Shown in pieces: positions 17,566 through 27,840 of a DNA stretch of 64,000 bases (position 1 is the first letter of the stretch; the number at the start of each line of letters is the position of its first letter). Source of the stretch: Nocardia neocaledoniensis. GTDB lineage: Bacteria; Actinomycetota; Actinomycetes; Mycobacteriales; Mycobacteriaceae. The stretch is from contig NZ_QGTL01000004.1 of NCBI RefSeq assembly GCF_003182135.1, forward strand, positions 744,001-808,000, written 5' to 3'. The translations under genes were made by a program, and so were the position numbers. The notes under the pieces were generated by a model. That model was given only the letters and a program-made list of their open reading frames with translations, searched no databases and was not told where the DNA came from.

Positions 17566-17936
17566 GCCTGCTCCTGGACACCCACGTCATCCTGTGGTGG
17601 CTCATCGACGATCCCACCCTTGATGCCGGCCTGCGGGAACGGCTCGACCACGACCCGGACATCCACGTCAGTTCGGCGTCGGTGTGGGAGATCGCGATGA
17701 AGCAGGCGTCGGGAAAACTGGCCGGTCCGGCCGACCTCCCCGAACGCGTGGTCGGCAGCGGGTTCCTGCCGCTGCCGATCGAGGCGCGGCACTCGATCGA
17801 GGCGGCCCGGCTGCCGCCGATCCACCGCGATCCCTTCGACCGGATCCTCGTAGCCCAGGCGCGGTGCGAGGACCTGACTCTGGTCACCCGCGATCCGTAT
17901 TGCCTGCGCTACGAGGTCGGCACGCTGCCGTGCTGA
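17562..17936 (+). CDS. Type II toxin, VapC-like PIN-domain ribonuclease
   Basis: 124 residues, a whole PIN domain. Acidic metal-binding residues are in place: D6 (LLLDTH), E43 (SVWEIAMK), D93 (DPFDRIL) and D111 (TRDPY). PIN toxins cleave RNA, often tRNA or rRNA. It is coupled to the Phd-type antitoxin by an ATGA overlap. Appears intact. Converges with gatD two bases away. Confidence 0.92.
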   Translation: MSLLLDTHVILWWLIDDPTLDAGLRERLDHDPDIHVSSASVWEIAMKQASGKLAGPADLPERVVGSGFLPLPIEARHSIEAARLPPIHRDPFDRILVAQARCEDLTLVTRDPYCLRYEVGTLPC

Positions 17937-17937
17937 G

Positions 17938-18651
17938 CTAGGCGCGCAGGCGTTCGCGGCGGAGGCGGTCGACGACCGGGAGGTCGAGGGGGGCGAGGTC
18001 GGTGGCGGGGATGCCGAGGGCTCGGGCGATGAGGAGGTCGGCGAGTTCGGGGTTGCGGGCCAGGGCGGGGCCGTGCAGGTAGGTGCCGATGACCGAGCCC
18101 TGGACGACGCCCTCGGTGCCGTCGCCGACGCCGTTGCCGACACCGCGGGTCACCTTGGCCAGCGGGGCCGCGTCGGCGCCGAGCAGGGTGCCGCCGCGAT
18201 GGTTCTCGAAGCCGGTCAGCGGGGCCTTCAGGCCGTCCATGACGGGCGAGGTGGTGACCTCGCCGATGGCGCGGGTGGCCTGGGGCGAGGTGGTGACGTC
18301 GAAAAGGCCCACACCGTCGACCTTTTCGCCCGAGGAGGTCTCGTACCAGTTGCCGAGCACCTGGATCGCCGCGCAGATCGCGAGCACGGGCGCGCCCTTG
18401 GCGGCGGCCTGCTGCAGGCCGGGGTACTTCTGCAGGTGGCGGGTCGCCAGGCGCTGCGCTGAGTCCTCGGCGCCGCCGAGGGTGTAGATGTCGAAGGAGT
18501 CCGGGACCGGATCGGCGAGGGTGATGTCGATGATCTCGGCGTCGTAGCCGCGCATGCGCAGCCGCTGCCGCAGCACGAGCGCGTTGCCGCCGTCGCCGTA
18601 GGTGCCCATCACGTCGGGCAGAACGAGACCGATGCGGAGGGTGTCACTCAT
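17938..18651 (-). CDS. gatD: Lipid II isoglutaminyl synthase, glutamine amidotransferase subunit GatD
   Basis: 237 residues, class I (CobB/CobQ-like) glutaminase. The catalytic Cys is C93 (LAICAAIQ) and His H193 (TYLHGPAL). It releases ammonia from glutamine and passes it to MurT, which amidates the alpha-carboxyl of D-Glu at stem position 2 of lipid II, a modification needed for cross-linking. The start overlaps murT by four bases (ATGA), so the two subunits are made together. The order murT-gatD is the same in mycobacteria as I remember. Confidence 0.95.
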   Translation of the reverse strand: MSDTLRIGLVLPDVMGTYGDGGNALVLRQRLRMRGYDAEIIDITLADPVPDSFDIYTLGGAEDSAQRLATRHLQKYPGLQQAAAKGAPVLAICAAIQVLGNWYETSSGEKVDGVGLFDVTTSPQATRAIGEVTTSPVMDGLKAPLTGFENHRGGTLLGADAAPLAKVTRGVGNGVGDGTEGVVQGSVIGTYLHGPALARNPELADLLIARALGIPATDLAPLDLPVVDRLRRERLRA

Positions 18652-19883
18652 GCGCGGGCCTCCAGGTCACGGTTGAGATCGCGGAACGCGGTGTAATTGG
18701 CCAGCACCTCGACGTGCCCGGCCGGGCAGGACTCGATCGCGCGCAGCGGATCGGGCACCAGGGTGTGCTCCACCCCGGCGTAGGTGAGGCGGACGGCGAG
18801 GTCGGTGGCGCGCTCGCCGGACGCCACCACCTGCACGCCCTCGAAGTGCTCGAACCGCACGTCCCACAGCCAGGACAGATCCTCGCCGTCGGGTACCTGC
18901 CCGTTCACCGCGATCACCAGACCGGCCGAGTTCGGATCGATCATCGACAGCGCTTCCTGCCAGCCCGCCGGGTTCTTCGCCAGCAGCAGCCGGGCGTCGT
19001 GCTCGCCGACGGTGACCGTGCGGTACCGGCCCGCGATCTCGCGCACGGTGCCGGTGGCGTCGGTGGCCTTGACCGGCTCGGCGCCCATGGCCACCGCCGC
19101 GGCCACGGCCTGCGCCGCGTTGCCGCGGTTCGCGCGCCCGGGCAGCGCCAGGTGTAGAGGCGCCCGGAAACCGTCGGGGCCGCAGAGGTCTTCGCCCTCG
19201 AGCCACCAATCCGGTTGCGGGCGATGGAAATCGGCGCCGGTGGAGCGCCAGTTCTCGCCCTCCCAGACGATCGGCTCGCCACTGCGCGGGCAGCTGGTCG
19301 CGTCGACGGCCCAGCCGCTGCCCGCCGCCACCCAGATCACCTTGGGATGGTCGTAGGCGATGGAGGCGACAAGCACGTCGTCGCAGTTGGCGACGACCAC
19401 GGTGTCGGGATGCCTGGCCAGGCCGGCGCGCAGCTTGCGCTCGATCATGTTGATCTCGCCGACCCGGTCGAGCTGATCGCGGCTCAGGTTCAGCAGCACC
19501 ACGGCCGCCGGGTCGAGCGCGTCGCTGACGTGCGGCAGGTGCAGCTCGTCGACCTCGATCGCGGCCAGCGGCACCCCCGGGTGCAGGCTCAGCGCCGCGA
19601 CGATGCCCGCGTCCATGTTGGCGCCGTCGGCCTGGGTCGCGACCCGGCCCAGGGTGCCCAGGGCCGCGGTGGTCATCCTGGTGGTCGTCGACTTGCCGTT
19701 GGTGCCGGTGATCAGCACCGTCCGCCTGCCGCGCCCGAGCTGCGTCATGATCGTCGGATCGATCTTCAACGCGATCAGGCCGCCGATCATCGAACCCTTG
19801 CCGCGGCCCGCCTTCTGCGAAGCCCACGACGCTGCCGCCGCCGCTCGCAAGGCCAGGCGCCCACGCACCGAGATGTCTGCCAC
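18648..19883 (-). CDS. murT: Lipid II isoglutaminyl synthase, Mur-ligase-like subunit MurT
   Basis: 411 residues. P-loop GTNGKST at 60-66 and the Mur-ligase central domain are clear (LNLSRDQLDRVGEIN, VVANCDDV). The C-terminal MurT domain binds GatD. The region that in firmicutes forms a four-Cys zinc ribbon shows only C198 and C234 here, so the ribbon seems degenerate. ATP-dependent; forms the acyl-phosphate that receives ammonia from GatD. First gene of the murT-gatD operon. Confidence 0.94.
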   Translation of the reverse strand: MADISVRGRLALRAAAAASWASQKAGRGKGSMIGGLIALKIDPTIMTQLGRGRRTVLITGTNGKSTTTRMTTAALGTLGRVATQADGANMDAGIVAALSLHPGVPLAAIEVDELHLPHVSDALDPAAVVLLNLSRDQLDRVGEINMIERKLRAGLARHPDTVVVANCDDVLVASIAYDHPKVIWVAAGSGWAVDATSCPRSGEPIVWEGENWRSTGADFHRPQPDWWLEGEDLCGPDGFRAPLHLALPGRANRGNAAQAVAAAVAMGAEPVKATDATGTVREIAGRYRTVTVGEHDARLLLAKNPAGWQEALSMIDPNSAGLVIAVNGQVPDGEDLSWLWDVRFEHFEGVQVVASGERATDLAVRLTYAGVEHTLVPDPLRAIESCPAGHVEVLANYTAFRDLNRDLEARA

Positions 19884-19950
19884 GCCGCGAGTCTATGTGC
19901 GTGTTGTTACGGGCCGGGTAGGGGAGCGGTGTGAGGTACGTCGGCGCAGG

Positions 19951-21702
19951 TCAGACCGGCTCGTCGAACATGTTCGGCAGGCCGGCGGCGTAACGGTCGG
20001 CGTCGACGCGGCGCAGCGGCTCCAGTTCGGGCGTGCGGCGCAGCCGGAAGGTGCGGCAGCGCTCGGCCCCCGATCCGGCGACGTCGAGCAGCGCGTTCAC
20101 CGCCGCGCGCGCGGATTCGTTGGCGCCCTCCATGGTCGCCAGGTCGACATCCGTGCGCACGTAATCACCGGCGAGGAACAGGTTTTCGATCGAGCCGTGC
20201 GGTTCCGGCCGCGCGTCCCACGAGCCGGCGGTGTTGATCAGCAGCGGGTCGGCGTTGGCATTGCGCGCGCCCTGCCAGGTGATGCCGGGGTCGAGGAACC
20301 ACGAATGCACGTCGGCGGGGCGCAGCAGCTGTTCGCGATCGTTGAGATGGGCGCTGAGCTGGGCCCACACCTCGCGGAAGATCTCCTCGTGCGTGCAGAC
20401 CTCGGCGGGCTTGCCGAACAGCACGCCGGGCGTGTGCCAGTCGGAGATGTCCACCGAGAGGCAATCGGCCACCGTGCCGTCGCCGAAGGACGACAGCTTG
20501 CGCGTCCACAGCTGGTTCTGGCTGATCGAGGTGAGCGACCACGGCGAATCGACGAAGGCCGTGTGCCCGCGCGAGATGTTCAGCGGTGTACGGAAATAGA
20601 TCTGGATGCCGTTCATCCAGTCGACGAAAAGGCGCTCGGTGGCCGCCAGTTCCGGCGCCAGTTCGAGCACCCGCGGCGACCACAGCTTCCTGGCCTGTTC
20701 CACGGGGAGGGCGAGCACGAAATAGTCCGCTTCGACGGTGCCCGTCCCGGCGATCCTGGCCGCGCCGATCCGCTTGTCCCGCACCACGAGTTCCTCGACG
20801 CGCGCGCCGAGTTCGAACCGCACGCCGAGCCCGCGCAGATGCTCGACCCAGGGATCGATCCAGGCGATATTGGTCGCGTTGTTCAGCACCCGGTCCAGGC
20901 CGCCGTCGTTGCCGAGGCCGAGCGGATTGCCGAGGAACTGCTCGCCCATGCTGCCGATGGTGCGCGTGCTGGCCAGATTCTCCTTGGCCGCGACCATGAT
21001 GCTGGTGAGCGAGCGCGACACGATCGCGCGGAACTCGTGCGAGCGCTGGTGCCCGTGCACGAAGTCCTGCCAGGAGGTGTGTTCCCACTGCCCGAATCGG
21101 CGGGCGTCGCAGCTGCTGTTGAAGACCAGCAGCCGGTTGGCGAAGTAGGCGGCCTCGGCGGGCGGCATCTTCGTGCCCGTGGCGATGGTCCCGGCGAGTG
21201 TCTCCCTGATCGCGTCGGGATGGAAGTTCGCTCCGGTGAGGCTGCCGGGCAGGGCGAGGGAGATGTCGTCGCCGTCGCGGCGGGAGAACCTGGCCTCCGG
21301 CACGCTGAGCAGGTTGTTCCAGACGCCGTCGGGGTTGCCCGCGACGGGGATCCGGCGCATGGTGTCGGGCAGGTTCTGATAGAAGCCGGGGAAGAACCGG
21401 AACCCGTGCTCGCCGGGCAGATCGGGGCGGCCGTCGCGGCCGGTGCCCGCCACGGCGACGCTGCGCGCCTTGCCGCCGAGCGCCCTCGCCTCGTAGACGG
21501 TCACCTCGAAACCGCGTTCGGCCAGCTCATGGGCGGCGGTCAGGCCGGCGACACCGCCGCCGAGCACGGCGACCCGGCGTCCGGGTGGTGCGCCGAGCGC
21601 GATCCCGGACGCGCCCGCGACGGTCCCCGCCGATACCACCCCCGCTGCGACCGTGCCGCGAAGAAAGGTTCTCCGCGAGACGGCCGACCGCTGTTCCGCC
21701 AT
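19951..21702 (-). CDS. Tat-exported FAD-dependent amine oxidase/desaturase-like protein
   Basis: 583 residues. The N-terminus has a twin-arginine signal (SRRTFLRG) and hydrophobic stretch to about residue 38, then a Rossmann motif VAVLGGGVAGLTAAHELAERG followed by VYEARALGGKARS, as in phytoene-desaturase/hydroxysqualene-dehydroxylase-like flavoproteins. The C-terminal FAD-binding motif is LFLAGDYVRTDVDLATMEGA. Probably exported folded with FAD. The substrate is unknown; no carotenoid or hopanoid gene is nearby. Monocistronic. Confidence 0.85.
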   Translation of the reverse strand: MAEQRSAVSRRTFLRGTVAAGVVSAGTVAGASGIALGAPPGRRVAVLGGGVAGLTAAHELAERGFEVTVYEARALGGKARSVAVAGTGRDGRPDLPGEHGFRFFPGFYQNLPDTMRRIPVAGNPDGVWNNLLSVPEARFSRRDGDDISLALPGSLTGANFHPDAIRETLAGTIATGTKMPPAEAAYFANRLLVFNSSCDARRFGQWEHTSWQDFVHGHQRSHEFRAIVSRSLTSIMVAAKENLASTRTIGSMGEQFLGNPLGLGNDGGLDRVLNNATNIAWIDPWVEHLRGLGVRFELGARVEELVVRDKRIGAARIAGTGTVEADYFVLALPVEQARKLWSPRVLELAPELAATERLFVDWMNGIQIYFRTPLNISRGHTAFVDSPWSLTSISQNQLWTRKLSSFGDGTVADCLSVDISDWHTPGVLFGKPAEVCTHEEIFREVWAQLSAHLNDREQLLRPADVHSWFLDPGITWQGARNANADPLLINTAGSWDARPEPHGSIENLFLAGDYVRTDVDLATMEGANESARAAVNALLDVAGSGAERCRTFRLRRTPELEPLRRVDADRYAAGLPNMFDEPV

Positions 21703-21892
21703 ACGCTGTTCAGCTGCCTTGCTCGTGTTTTGCCTGCTGTTTGCTCACACTCTAGAGCGCGGCGAAGACCTGGCTGTGACGACCTGTCGCGTCGTTCACC
21801 CGCGCCCGAAACCGACCGGTCGCGCGGATAACGGCTCGCGCGATCGGTCACATGCTAGCCAGCGCCCCCGCGGTCAGAGGCGGAATTGGACG

Positions 21893-22822
21893 TCAGACCT
21901 GCACGAGGCTCGGTTCGGGCGCCCGCTCCGGCGCGCGGCCGATCCCGCGGGTGGTCGTCGCGGCGAAGGCGCCCGCGATCACGATCACCCCGCCGATCAG
22001 CGCCGCCGCCGACGGCTCCTCGCCGAATACCGCCCACGCGGCGGCGATGCCGACCACCGGCACGAGCAGCGACAACGGCGCGACGGTGCCCGCCGGATAG
22101 CGGCTCATCAGGTACGTCCACAGGCCGGACCCGCACACCGTGGCGAGCACCGCGATGTAGGCGAGCGCGGCCAGCGCGGGCAGCCCGTCGCTGGAGGTGA
22201 CCGCGGCGCCGAGCGCGCGGAATCCGGTGCCAGGCCCCTCGACAGCCATCGACAGCGCGAGCAGCGGCAGCACGGGCACCACCGACATCCACAGGGTCAG
22301 GTGCAGCGGATCGAAGCCGGGCGAGTCGGCGCCCGCCTGACGCGCGCCGATATTGCCGAAGGCCCAGCCCAGCCCGCCCGCCAGCGTCAGCAGCACCGGT
22401 AGCAGCGTCGCGTTCGCCAGCCGGTCGGCGCCGATCACGACCATGCCGAGCACGGCCACCGCGAGCCCGGCGACCTGCACCGGCCGCAACCGTTCGCGCA
22501 GCAGTACCGCGCCCAGCACCACCGTGAACGGCGCCGAGGACTGCAGCACCAGCGAGGCCAAGCCGGTCGGCATGCCCACCCGCATGGCGGTGAACAGGAA
22601 CGCGAACTGCAGGATGCCGAACCCGGTGCCGTAGAGCAGCAGCCAGCGCGTGCGCACAGCCGGGCGCGGAATGAAGACGAGCACCGGAACCGCGATGACG
22701 GCGAACCGGAGCGCGGCGAAGAAGAAGGGCGGAAAGTGATCGAGGCCGATGCGGATGGCGAGGAAGTTCAGGCCCCAGAGCACGACGACGGTCAGTCCGA
22801 GCAGGCGGTCACGGGTGGTCAC
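21893..22822 (-). CDS. EamA-domain (DMT superfamily) transporter
   Basis: About 309 residues, ten predicted membrane helices in two EamA repeats (VVLWGLNFLAIRIGLDHFPP in the first, LAYIAVLATVCGSGLWTYLM in the second). Metabolite exporters such as RhaT/YdcZ relatives have this shape. GTG 22822 gives the N-terminus usual in this family; ATG 22849 would add nine residues. It is divergent from a LysR regulator 72 bases away, the typical arrangement in which the regulator controls the exporter. Confidence 0.88.
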   Translation of the reverse strand: MTTRDRLLGLTVVVLWGLNFLAIRIGLDHFPPFFFAALRFAVIAVPVLVFIPRPAVRTRWLLLYGTGFGILQFAFLFTAMRVGMPTGLASLVLQSSAPFTVVLGAVLLRERLRPVQVAGLAVAVLGMVVIGADRLANATLLPVLLTLAGGLGWAFGNIGARQAGADSPGFDPLHLTLWMSVVPVLPLLALSMAVEGPGTGFRALGAAVTSSDGLPALAALAYIAVLATVCGSGLWTYLMSRYPAGTVAPLSLLVPVVGIAAAWAVFGEEPSAAALIGGVIVIAGAFAATTTRGIGRAPERAPEPSLVQV

Positions 22823-22875
22823 GCACTCATCGTGAGCCGAGCGAAGCATCAGGACAATCGAATAAAAGTGGATGA

Positions 22876-22895
22876 ATGAAGTAGATTTGCTTCAT
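22876..22895. promoter_or_regulatory. Inverted repeat in LysR/EamA divergent promoter region
   Basis: Arms ATGAAG and CTTCAT with an 8-base centre, partly overlapping the lysR start codon at 22894. LysR proteins bind interrupted dyads in such regions. No Shine-Dalgarno precedes the lysR ATG, and a TAGATT hexamer at 22882 could be a -10 element, so a leaderless lysR mRNA is possible. Confidence 0.35.
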
Positions 22896-23790
22896 GTTCT
22901 CGATCGAGCGGCTGCGCATCCTGCGGGAACTTGCCGACCGCGGAACGGTCGCCGCTGTGGCCGAGGTGCTGTCCATGACGCCGTCGGCGGTCTCCCAGCA
23001 ACTCAAGGTGCTCGCCAGGGAAGCCGGCGTCGCGCTGCTCGAACCCGACGGGCGCCGGGTCCGGCTCACCGATGCCGGCCAGGCGCTGGTCCTGCGCGCC
23101 GACGACGTGCTGGCGGCCATGGACCGCGCCGTCGCCGAGATGGCGCACTATCGCGGCCTGCCGCGCGGGCAGGTCAGGGTGGCGTCGTTTCCCTCCGGCG
23201 CCGCGCTGCTGCTGCCGTCGGTCCTGACCGCGCTCGCCGACAGCGGCGTGGAGATCGTGGCGGGCGACGAGGACCTGCCGCCCGCGGAAGCGGGCAGGCT
23301 GCTGGCCGACTACGACATCGTGCTCACCCACCGCGACGAGCGCGCGCCCTCGGTCGCCGGGCCGCGGCTCTCGGCGCGGGTGTTGATGCGCGAACCGATC
23401 GACGTCGTCGTCGCGCCGACCCACCCGCTGGCGGGCCGGGACTCGGTGCGACCGGAGGAACTCGCCGACGAGACCTGGGTGAGTGTGCGCGGCGGCTTCC
23501 CGGTGGACGACGTGCTGAACTCCATCGCCACGATCACCGGCGTGCGGCCGCGGATCGCGCAGCGGCTCAACGAGTTCCGCGTCATCGAGACGCTGGTGGC
23601 CTCGGGCTACGGCGTCGCGCTGATGCCGAGGTACGCGGTTGCGCACCCGGCGCTGTCGGTGCTGCCGCTGGCCGGCGTGCGCGCGGCGCGGGTGTACGAG
23701 ATCGTCACCCGGCCGCAGGCCCATCGGCGCCCGGCGATCGCCGCGGTCCTCGAGGCGTTCGAGGCCGCGGCGCGCGCCGTCGGCAGCTGA
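22894..23790 (+). CDS. LysR family transcriptional regulator
   Basis: 298 residues. N-terminal winged HTH (about 1-60: LRELADRGTVAAVAEVLSMT then PSAVSQQLKVL) and a C-terminal type 2 periplasmic-binding-like effector domain (about 90-290). Divergent from the EamA exporter, which is its likely target; LysR proteins usually also repress themselves. Effector unknown. Ends two bases from the convergent MinD-like gene. Confidence 0.92.
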   Translation: MFSIERLRILRELADRGTVAAVAEVLSMTPSAVSQQLKVLAREAGVALLEPDGRRVRLTDAGQALVLRADDVLAAMDRAVAEMAHYRGLPRGQVRVASFPSGAALLLPSVLTALADSGVEIVAGDEDLPPAEAGRLLADYDIVLTHRDERAPSVAGPRLSARVLMREPIDVVVAPTHPLAGRDSVRPEELADETWVSVRGGFPVDDVLNSIATITGVRPRIAQRLNEFRVIETLVASGYGVALMPRYAVAHPALSVLPLAGVRAARVYEIVTRPQAHRRPAIAAVLEAFEAAARAVGS

Positions 23791-23791
23791 C

Positions 23792-25516
23792 TCAGAACTG
23801 GCCCGGCTGGTAGGGCTGCTGCCCCGGGTACGGCTGGCCCTGCGGCGCGAACTGCTGACCCTGCGGCTGACCGTGGTAGCCGAAGTCGTCGGCGACCATG
23901 GCGGCCAGCTCGAGCAGCGCCCGGCGGGTGGGCTTGCTGACCAGCTCGAGGTCGATCTCGGCGCCCTCGGCCAGATGATCGTCGAACGGGACGATCTGCA
24001 CGGCGCGGGTGCGGTCGAGGAACAGCTTGCGCAGCTGGTCCAGGTCGACCGTCGAGGCGCCGCGCCGCGAGGCGTTGACGACCACGACGGTGCGCTCGAC
24101 CAGCTTGGAGTAGCCGTGGTGGTCGAGCCAGTCCAGCGTCGCCGACGCACTGCGCGCGCCGTCGATCGCGGGGGAGGTGACCAGCACCAGCGAGCTCGCC
24201 ATGTCGAGCACGCCCGACATGGCCGAGTGCATCAGACCGGTACCGCAGTCGGTGAGGATGATGTTGTAGAACGACTGCAGGATGCCGATGGCCTTGCGGT
24301 AATCGGCCTCGCTGAAGGCCTCCGACACGGCCGGATCCTGCTCGGAGGCAAGGACTTCCAGCCGACTCGGCGCCTGCGAGGTGTGCGCGCGGACATCGGA
24401 GTAGCGCGTGATGTTCTGGTCCTCGAGCAGGTTGCGCACCGTCGACCGGGTCTGGCGCGGCACCCGGTGGGCCAGGGTGCCCAGGTCGGGGTTGGCATCG
24501 ATCGCGATGACGCGGTCACCGCGCTGCGAGGCGAAGGTGGAGCCGAGGCCGACCGTGGTGGTGGTCTTGCCGACGCCGCCCTTGAGCGAGAGGATCGCGA
24601 TCCGGTAATCACCGCGGACCGGCTGGTTGACCCGCTCGGCCAGGTCGCGGTGCACCACGTCGGCCGCCGACTCGCCCGGGTTGATCATGCCGCCGGACGC
24701 CTTGTGCACGGCGCGGCGCCACCCGCTGCGCGGCGCCTTGCGGGCCCGCTTGAGCAGGTTCAGATCGTTGACCGAGTGGCCCGGCTGACCCGGCGCAGGC
24801 ACGTGCTGCGGCTGGAACGGCTGCTGGGCCGGCCCACCCTGCCACTGGCCGGGCTGCGGTGCCATCGGCTGCGGGCCGGGACCGGCCTGCGGCGGCTGAC
24901 CCGGCTGGCCCGGGACCTGGCCGGGCATCCCACCCATCGGCGGCTGGTACATCGGCGGCGGCGGAGGCGCCCAGCTGTAGATGGCCTCGGACTGCGGGCC
25001 CTGCGGCTGCTGTTCCTGCGGGTACTGCGGCGCCTGTTCGGCACCCGGGTACTGCGGCTGCGGCTCGGCGCCGGGGTACTGCGGCGGACCGGGGTACGGC
25101 TGCTCGCCGGTGCCCTGCGGGCCGGGATACGGCTGCTCGCCGGTGGCCTGCGGACCGGGGTAGGGCTGCTCACCGGTGACCGGCGGACCCGGGTAGGGCT
25201 GCTGCTCCGGCGCGTGCGCCAGCGGATGCGCCCCACCGCTCTGATACGGATCGGGCACCGAACTCGGCGCGAAGGGACCGGGCACGAAGCCGCCGGGGTG
25301 GAACACCGTCTGCTCCGCCAGGCCGGGCTGCCCGTCGGGCTCGGGGGGCGCCTGGTCGGCCGGGGTGGGCTTCGGTTCGGGAGCGGCCTCGGCGGGCTCG
25401 ATGTCCTCGTCGCCCACCGTTTGCACGCCGGCGGGACCGGACGCAGCGTCGGCCGTTTCAGCCGACGGACTCTGCAGCCAGGGCGGAGAGGTCGGATTAT
25501 GGTCGTTGTTGGTCAC
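23792..25516 (-). CDS. MinD/ParA-like ATPase with long Pro/Gln-rich N-terminus (EspI-like layout)
   Basis: 574 residues. The first ~260 are disordered and rich in Pro, Gln, Gly and Tyr, with an 11-residue tandem repeat. The C-terminal half is a SIMIBI ATPase with deviant Walker [10 protein letters not shown] near 312, AIDANPDLGTL (switch) and LTDCGTG. The arrangement recalls mycobacterial EspI/Rv3876 of ESX systems and other actinobacterial MinD-like proteins. GTG 25516 is chosen because GGGGGA lies four to five bases upstream; the open frame to 25570 lacks a good site. No ESX gene is present here, so the function (secretion, positioning) is open. Confidence 0.85.
   Translation of the reverse strand: MTNNDHNPTSPPWLQSPSAETADAASGPAGVQTVGDEDIEPAEAAPEPKPTPADQAPPEPDGQPGLAEQTVFHPGGFVPGPFAPSSVPDPYQSGGAHPLAHAPEQQPYPGPPVTGEQPYPGPQATGEQPYPGPQGTGEQPYPGPPQYPGAEPQPQYPGAEQAPQYPQEQQPQGPQSEAIYSWAPPPPPMYQPPMGGMPGQVPGQPGQPPQAGPGPQPMAPQPGQWQGGPAQQPFQPQHVPAPGQPGHSVNDLNLLKRARKAPRSGWRRAVHKASGGMINPGESAADVVHRDLAERVNQPVRGDYRIAILSLKGGVGKTTTTVGLGSTFASQRGDRVIAIDANPDLGTLAHRVPRQTRSTVRNLLEDQNITRYSDVRAHTSQAPSRLEVLASEQDPAVSEAFSEADYRKAIGILQSFYNIILTDCGTGLMHSAMSGVLDMASSLVLVTSPAIDGARSASATLDWLDHHGYSKLVERTVVVVNASRRGASTVDLDQLRKLFLDRTRAVQIVPFDDHLAEGAEIDLELVSKPTRRALLELAAMVADDFGYHGQPQGQQFAPQGQPYPGQQPYQPGQF
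25085..25206 (-). repeat. In-frame 33-bp tandem repeat (TGEQPYPGP-type unit)
   Basis: Four copies of a 33-base unit with exact 33-base phase, encoding an 11-residue unit of the form TGEQPYPGPxx inside the disordered N-terminus of the MinD-like ATPase. Copies differ at third positions and in the last two residues. Likely variable in copy number between strains. Confidence 0.85.
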
Positions 25517-25528
25517 AGTTCCCCCACT

Positions 25529-25591
25529 TGCTCGCTCGAACGAGCAGGAAGCTCGGCGCTGAATGTGCACTAAAACGCTAGCACGGTGCTA
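25529..25591 (-). promoter_or_regulatory. Two palindromes in the leader of the MinD-like gene
   Basis: TGCTCG-N6-CGAGCA at 25529-25546 sits just before the ribosome site of the MinD-like gene, and TAGCAC-G-GTGCTA at 25579-25591 lies upstream near a TAGCGT hexamer that could be a -10 element. The first could be a hairpin affecting translation and the second an operator. Neither matches a site I can name. Confidence 0.35.
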
Positions 25592-25683
25592 ATTCTCGCG
25601 CGCTGGGGGCGGCGCGGCGACCGGCCGCCGCGAAGCCGCATGAGCCCAGTTCACAAGGCGGATCGGCCCGGCGGGGTGCCGGG

Positions 25684-25711
25684 TTGTCCACAGGTCTGGA
25701 AGTTGTCCACA
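25684..25711 (+). promoter_or_regulatory. Pair of DnaA-box sequences
   Basis: TTGTCCACA occurs twice in the same orientation, at 25684-25692 and 25703-25711. This is the 9-mer used as DnaA box in high-GC actinobacteria. The pair lies in the intergenic region between leuA and the MinD-like ATPase gene, not at an origin as far as visible (no dnaA, dnaN or box cluster). Confidence 0.5.
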
Positions 25712-25715
25712 AGAC

Positions 25716-25756
25716 GACGCGGGCCGGATCTCCACTGGGGAGACCCGGCCCGCGTC
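25716..25756 (-). terminator. Hairpin terminator of leuA
   Basis: An 18-base stem (GACGCGGGCC.. pairing with ..GGCCCGCGTC) with one mismatch and a short loop, nine bases past the leuA stop codon. There is no strong T-run after it, as is common in actinobacteria. Confidence 0.7.
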
Positions 25757-25764
25757 GGGGAAAA

Positions 25765-27654
<1,890 letters not shown>

Positions 27655-27670
<16 letters not shown>

Positions 27671-27696
27671 CGGCCGAGAAGAAGTGCCCGCTGCAT
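27655..27696 (-). CDS. leuL: leuA leader peptide (MQRALLLGRRDGF)
   Basis: A 13-codon ORF, ATG 27696 to TGA 27655, about 90 bases upstream of leuA. It has three consecutive leucine codons CTT CTT CTC; CTT is rare in such GC-rich DNA, so they look selected as leucyl-tRNA sensors. GGGGA precedes the ATG closely. After it, two stems cannot coexist: 27661-27670 with 27633-27642 (10 perfect pairs, CCGCGACGGG/CCCGTCGCGG) and 27644-27650 with 27615-27621 (GACCGGC/GCCGGTC). This is the classic layout of ribosome-mediated attenuation, as proposed for actinobacterial leuA leaders. Confidence 0.78.
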
Positions 27697-27840
27697 GATT
27701 CCCCGAGCTTACCGTGTGTGATGCGCCGCTGGTAAGCGGCCTGGCGAATCCATCGCTCCTACCAGCCGGTACGGTTCGGGGGCGGAAACGCGCGCTTGTA
27801 CGGACCACCGCGTCCGACGAGACGGCACAAAGGAATTCGA

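Noticed and set aside
25085..25206. 33-base direct repeats considered as CRISPR
   Set aside because: No spacers; repeats are contiguous, in frame and encode a Pro-rich protein repeat.
25684..25756. Replication origin at the DnaA boxes
   Set aside because: Only two boxes, no AT-rich unwinding region and no dnaA or dnaN nearby.
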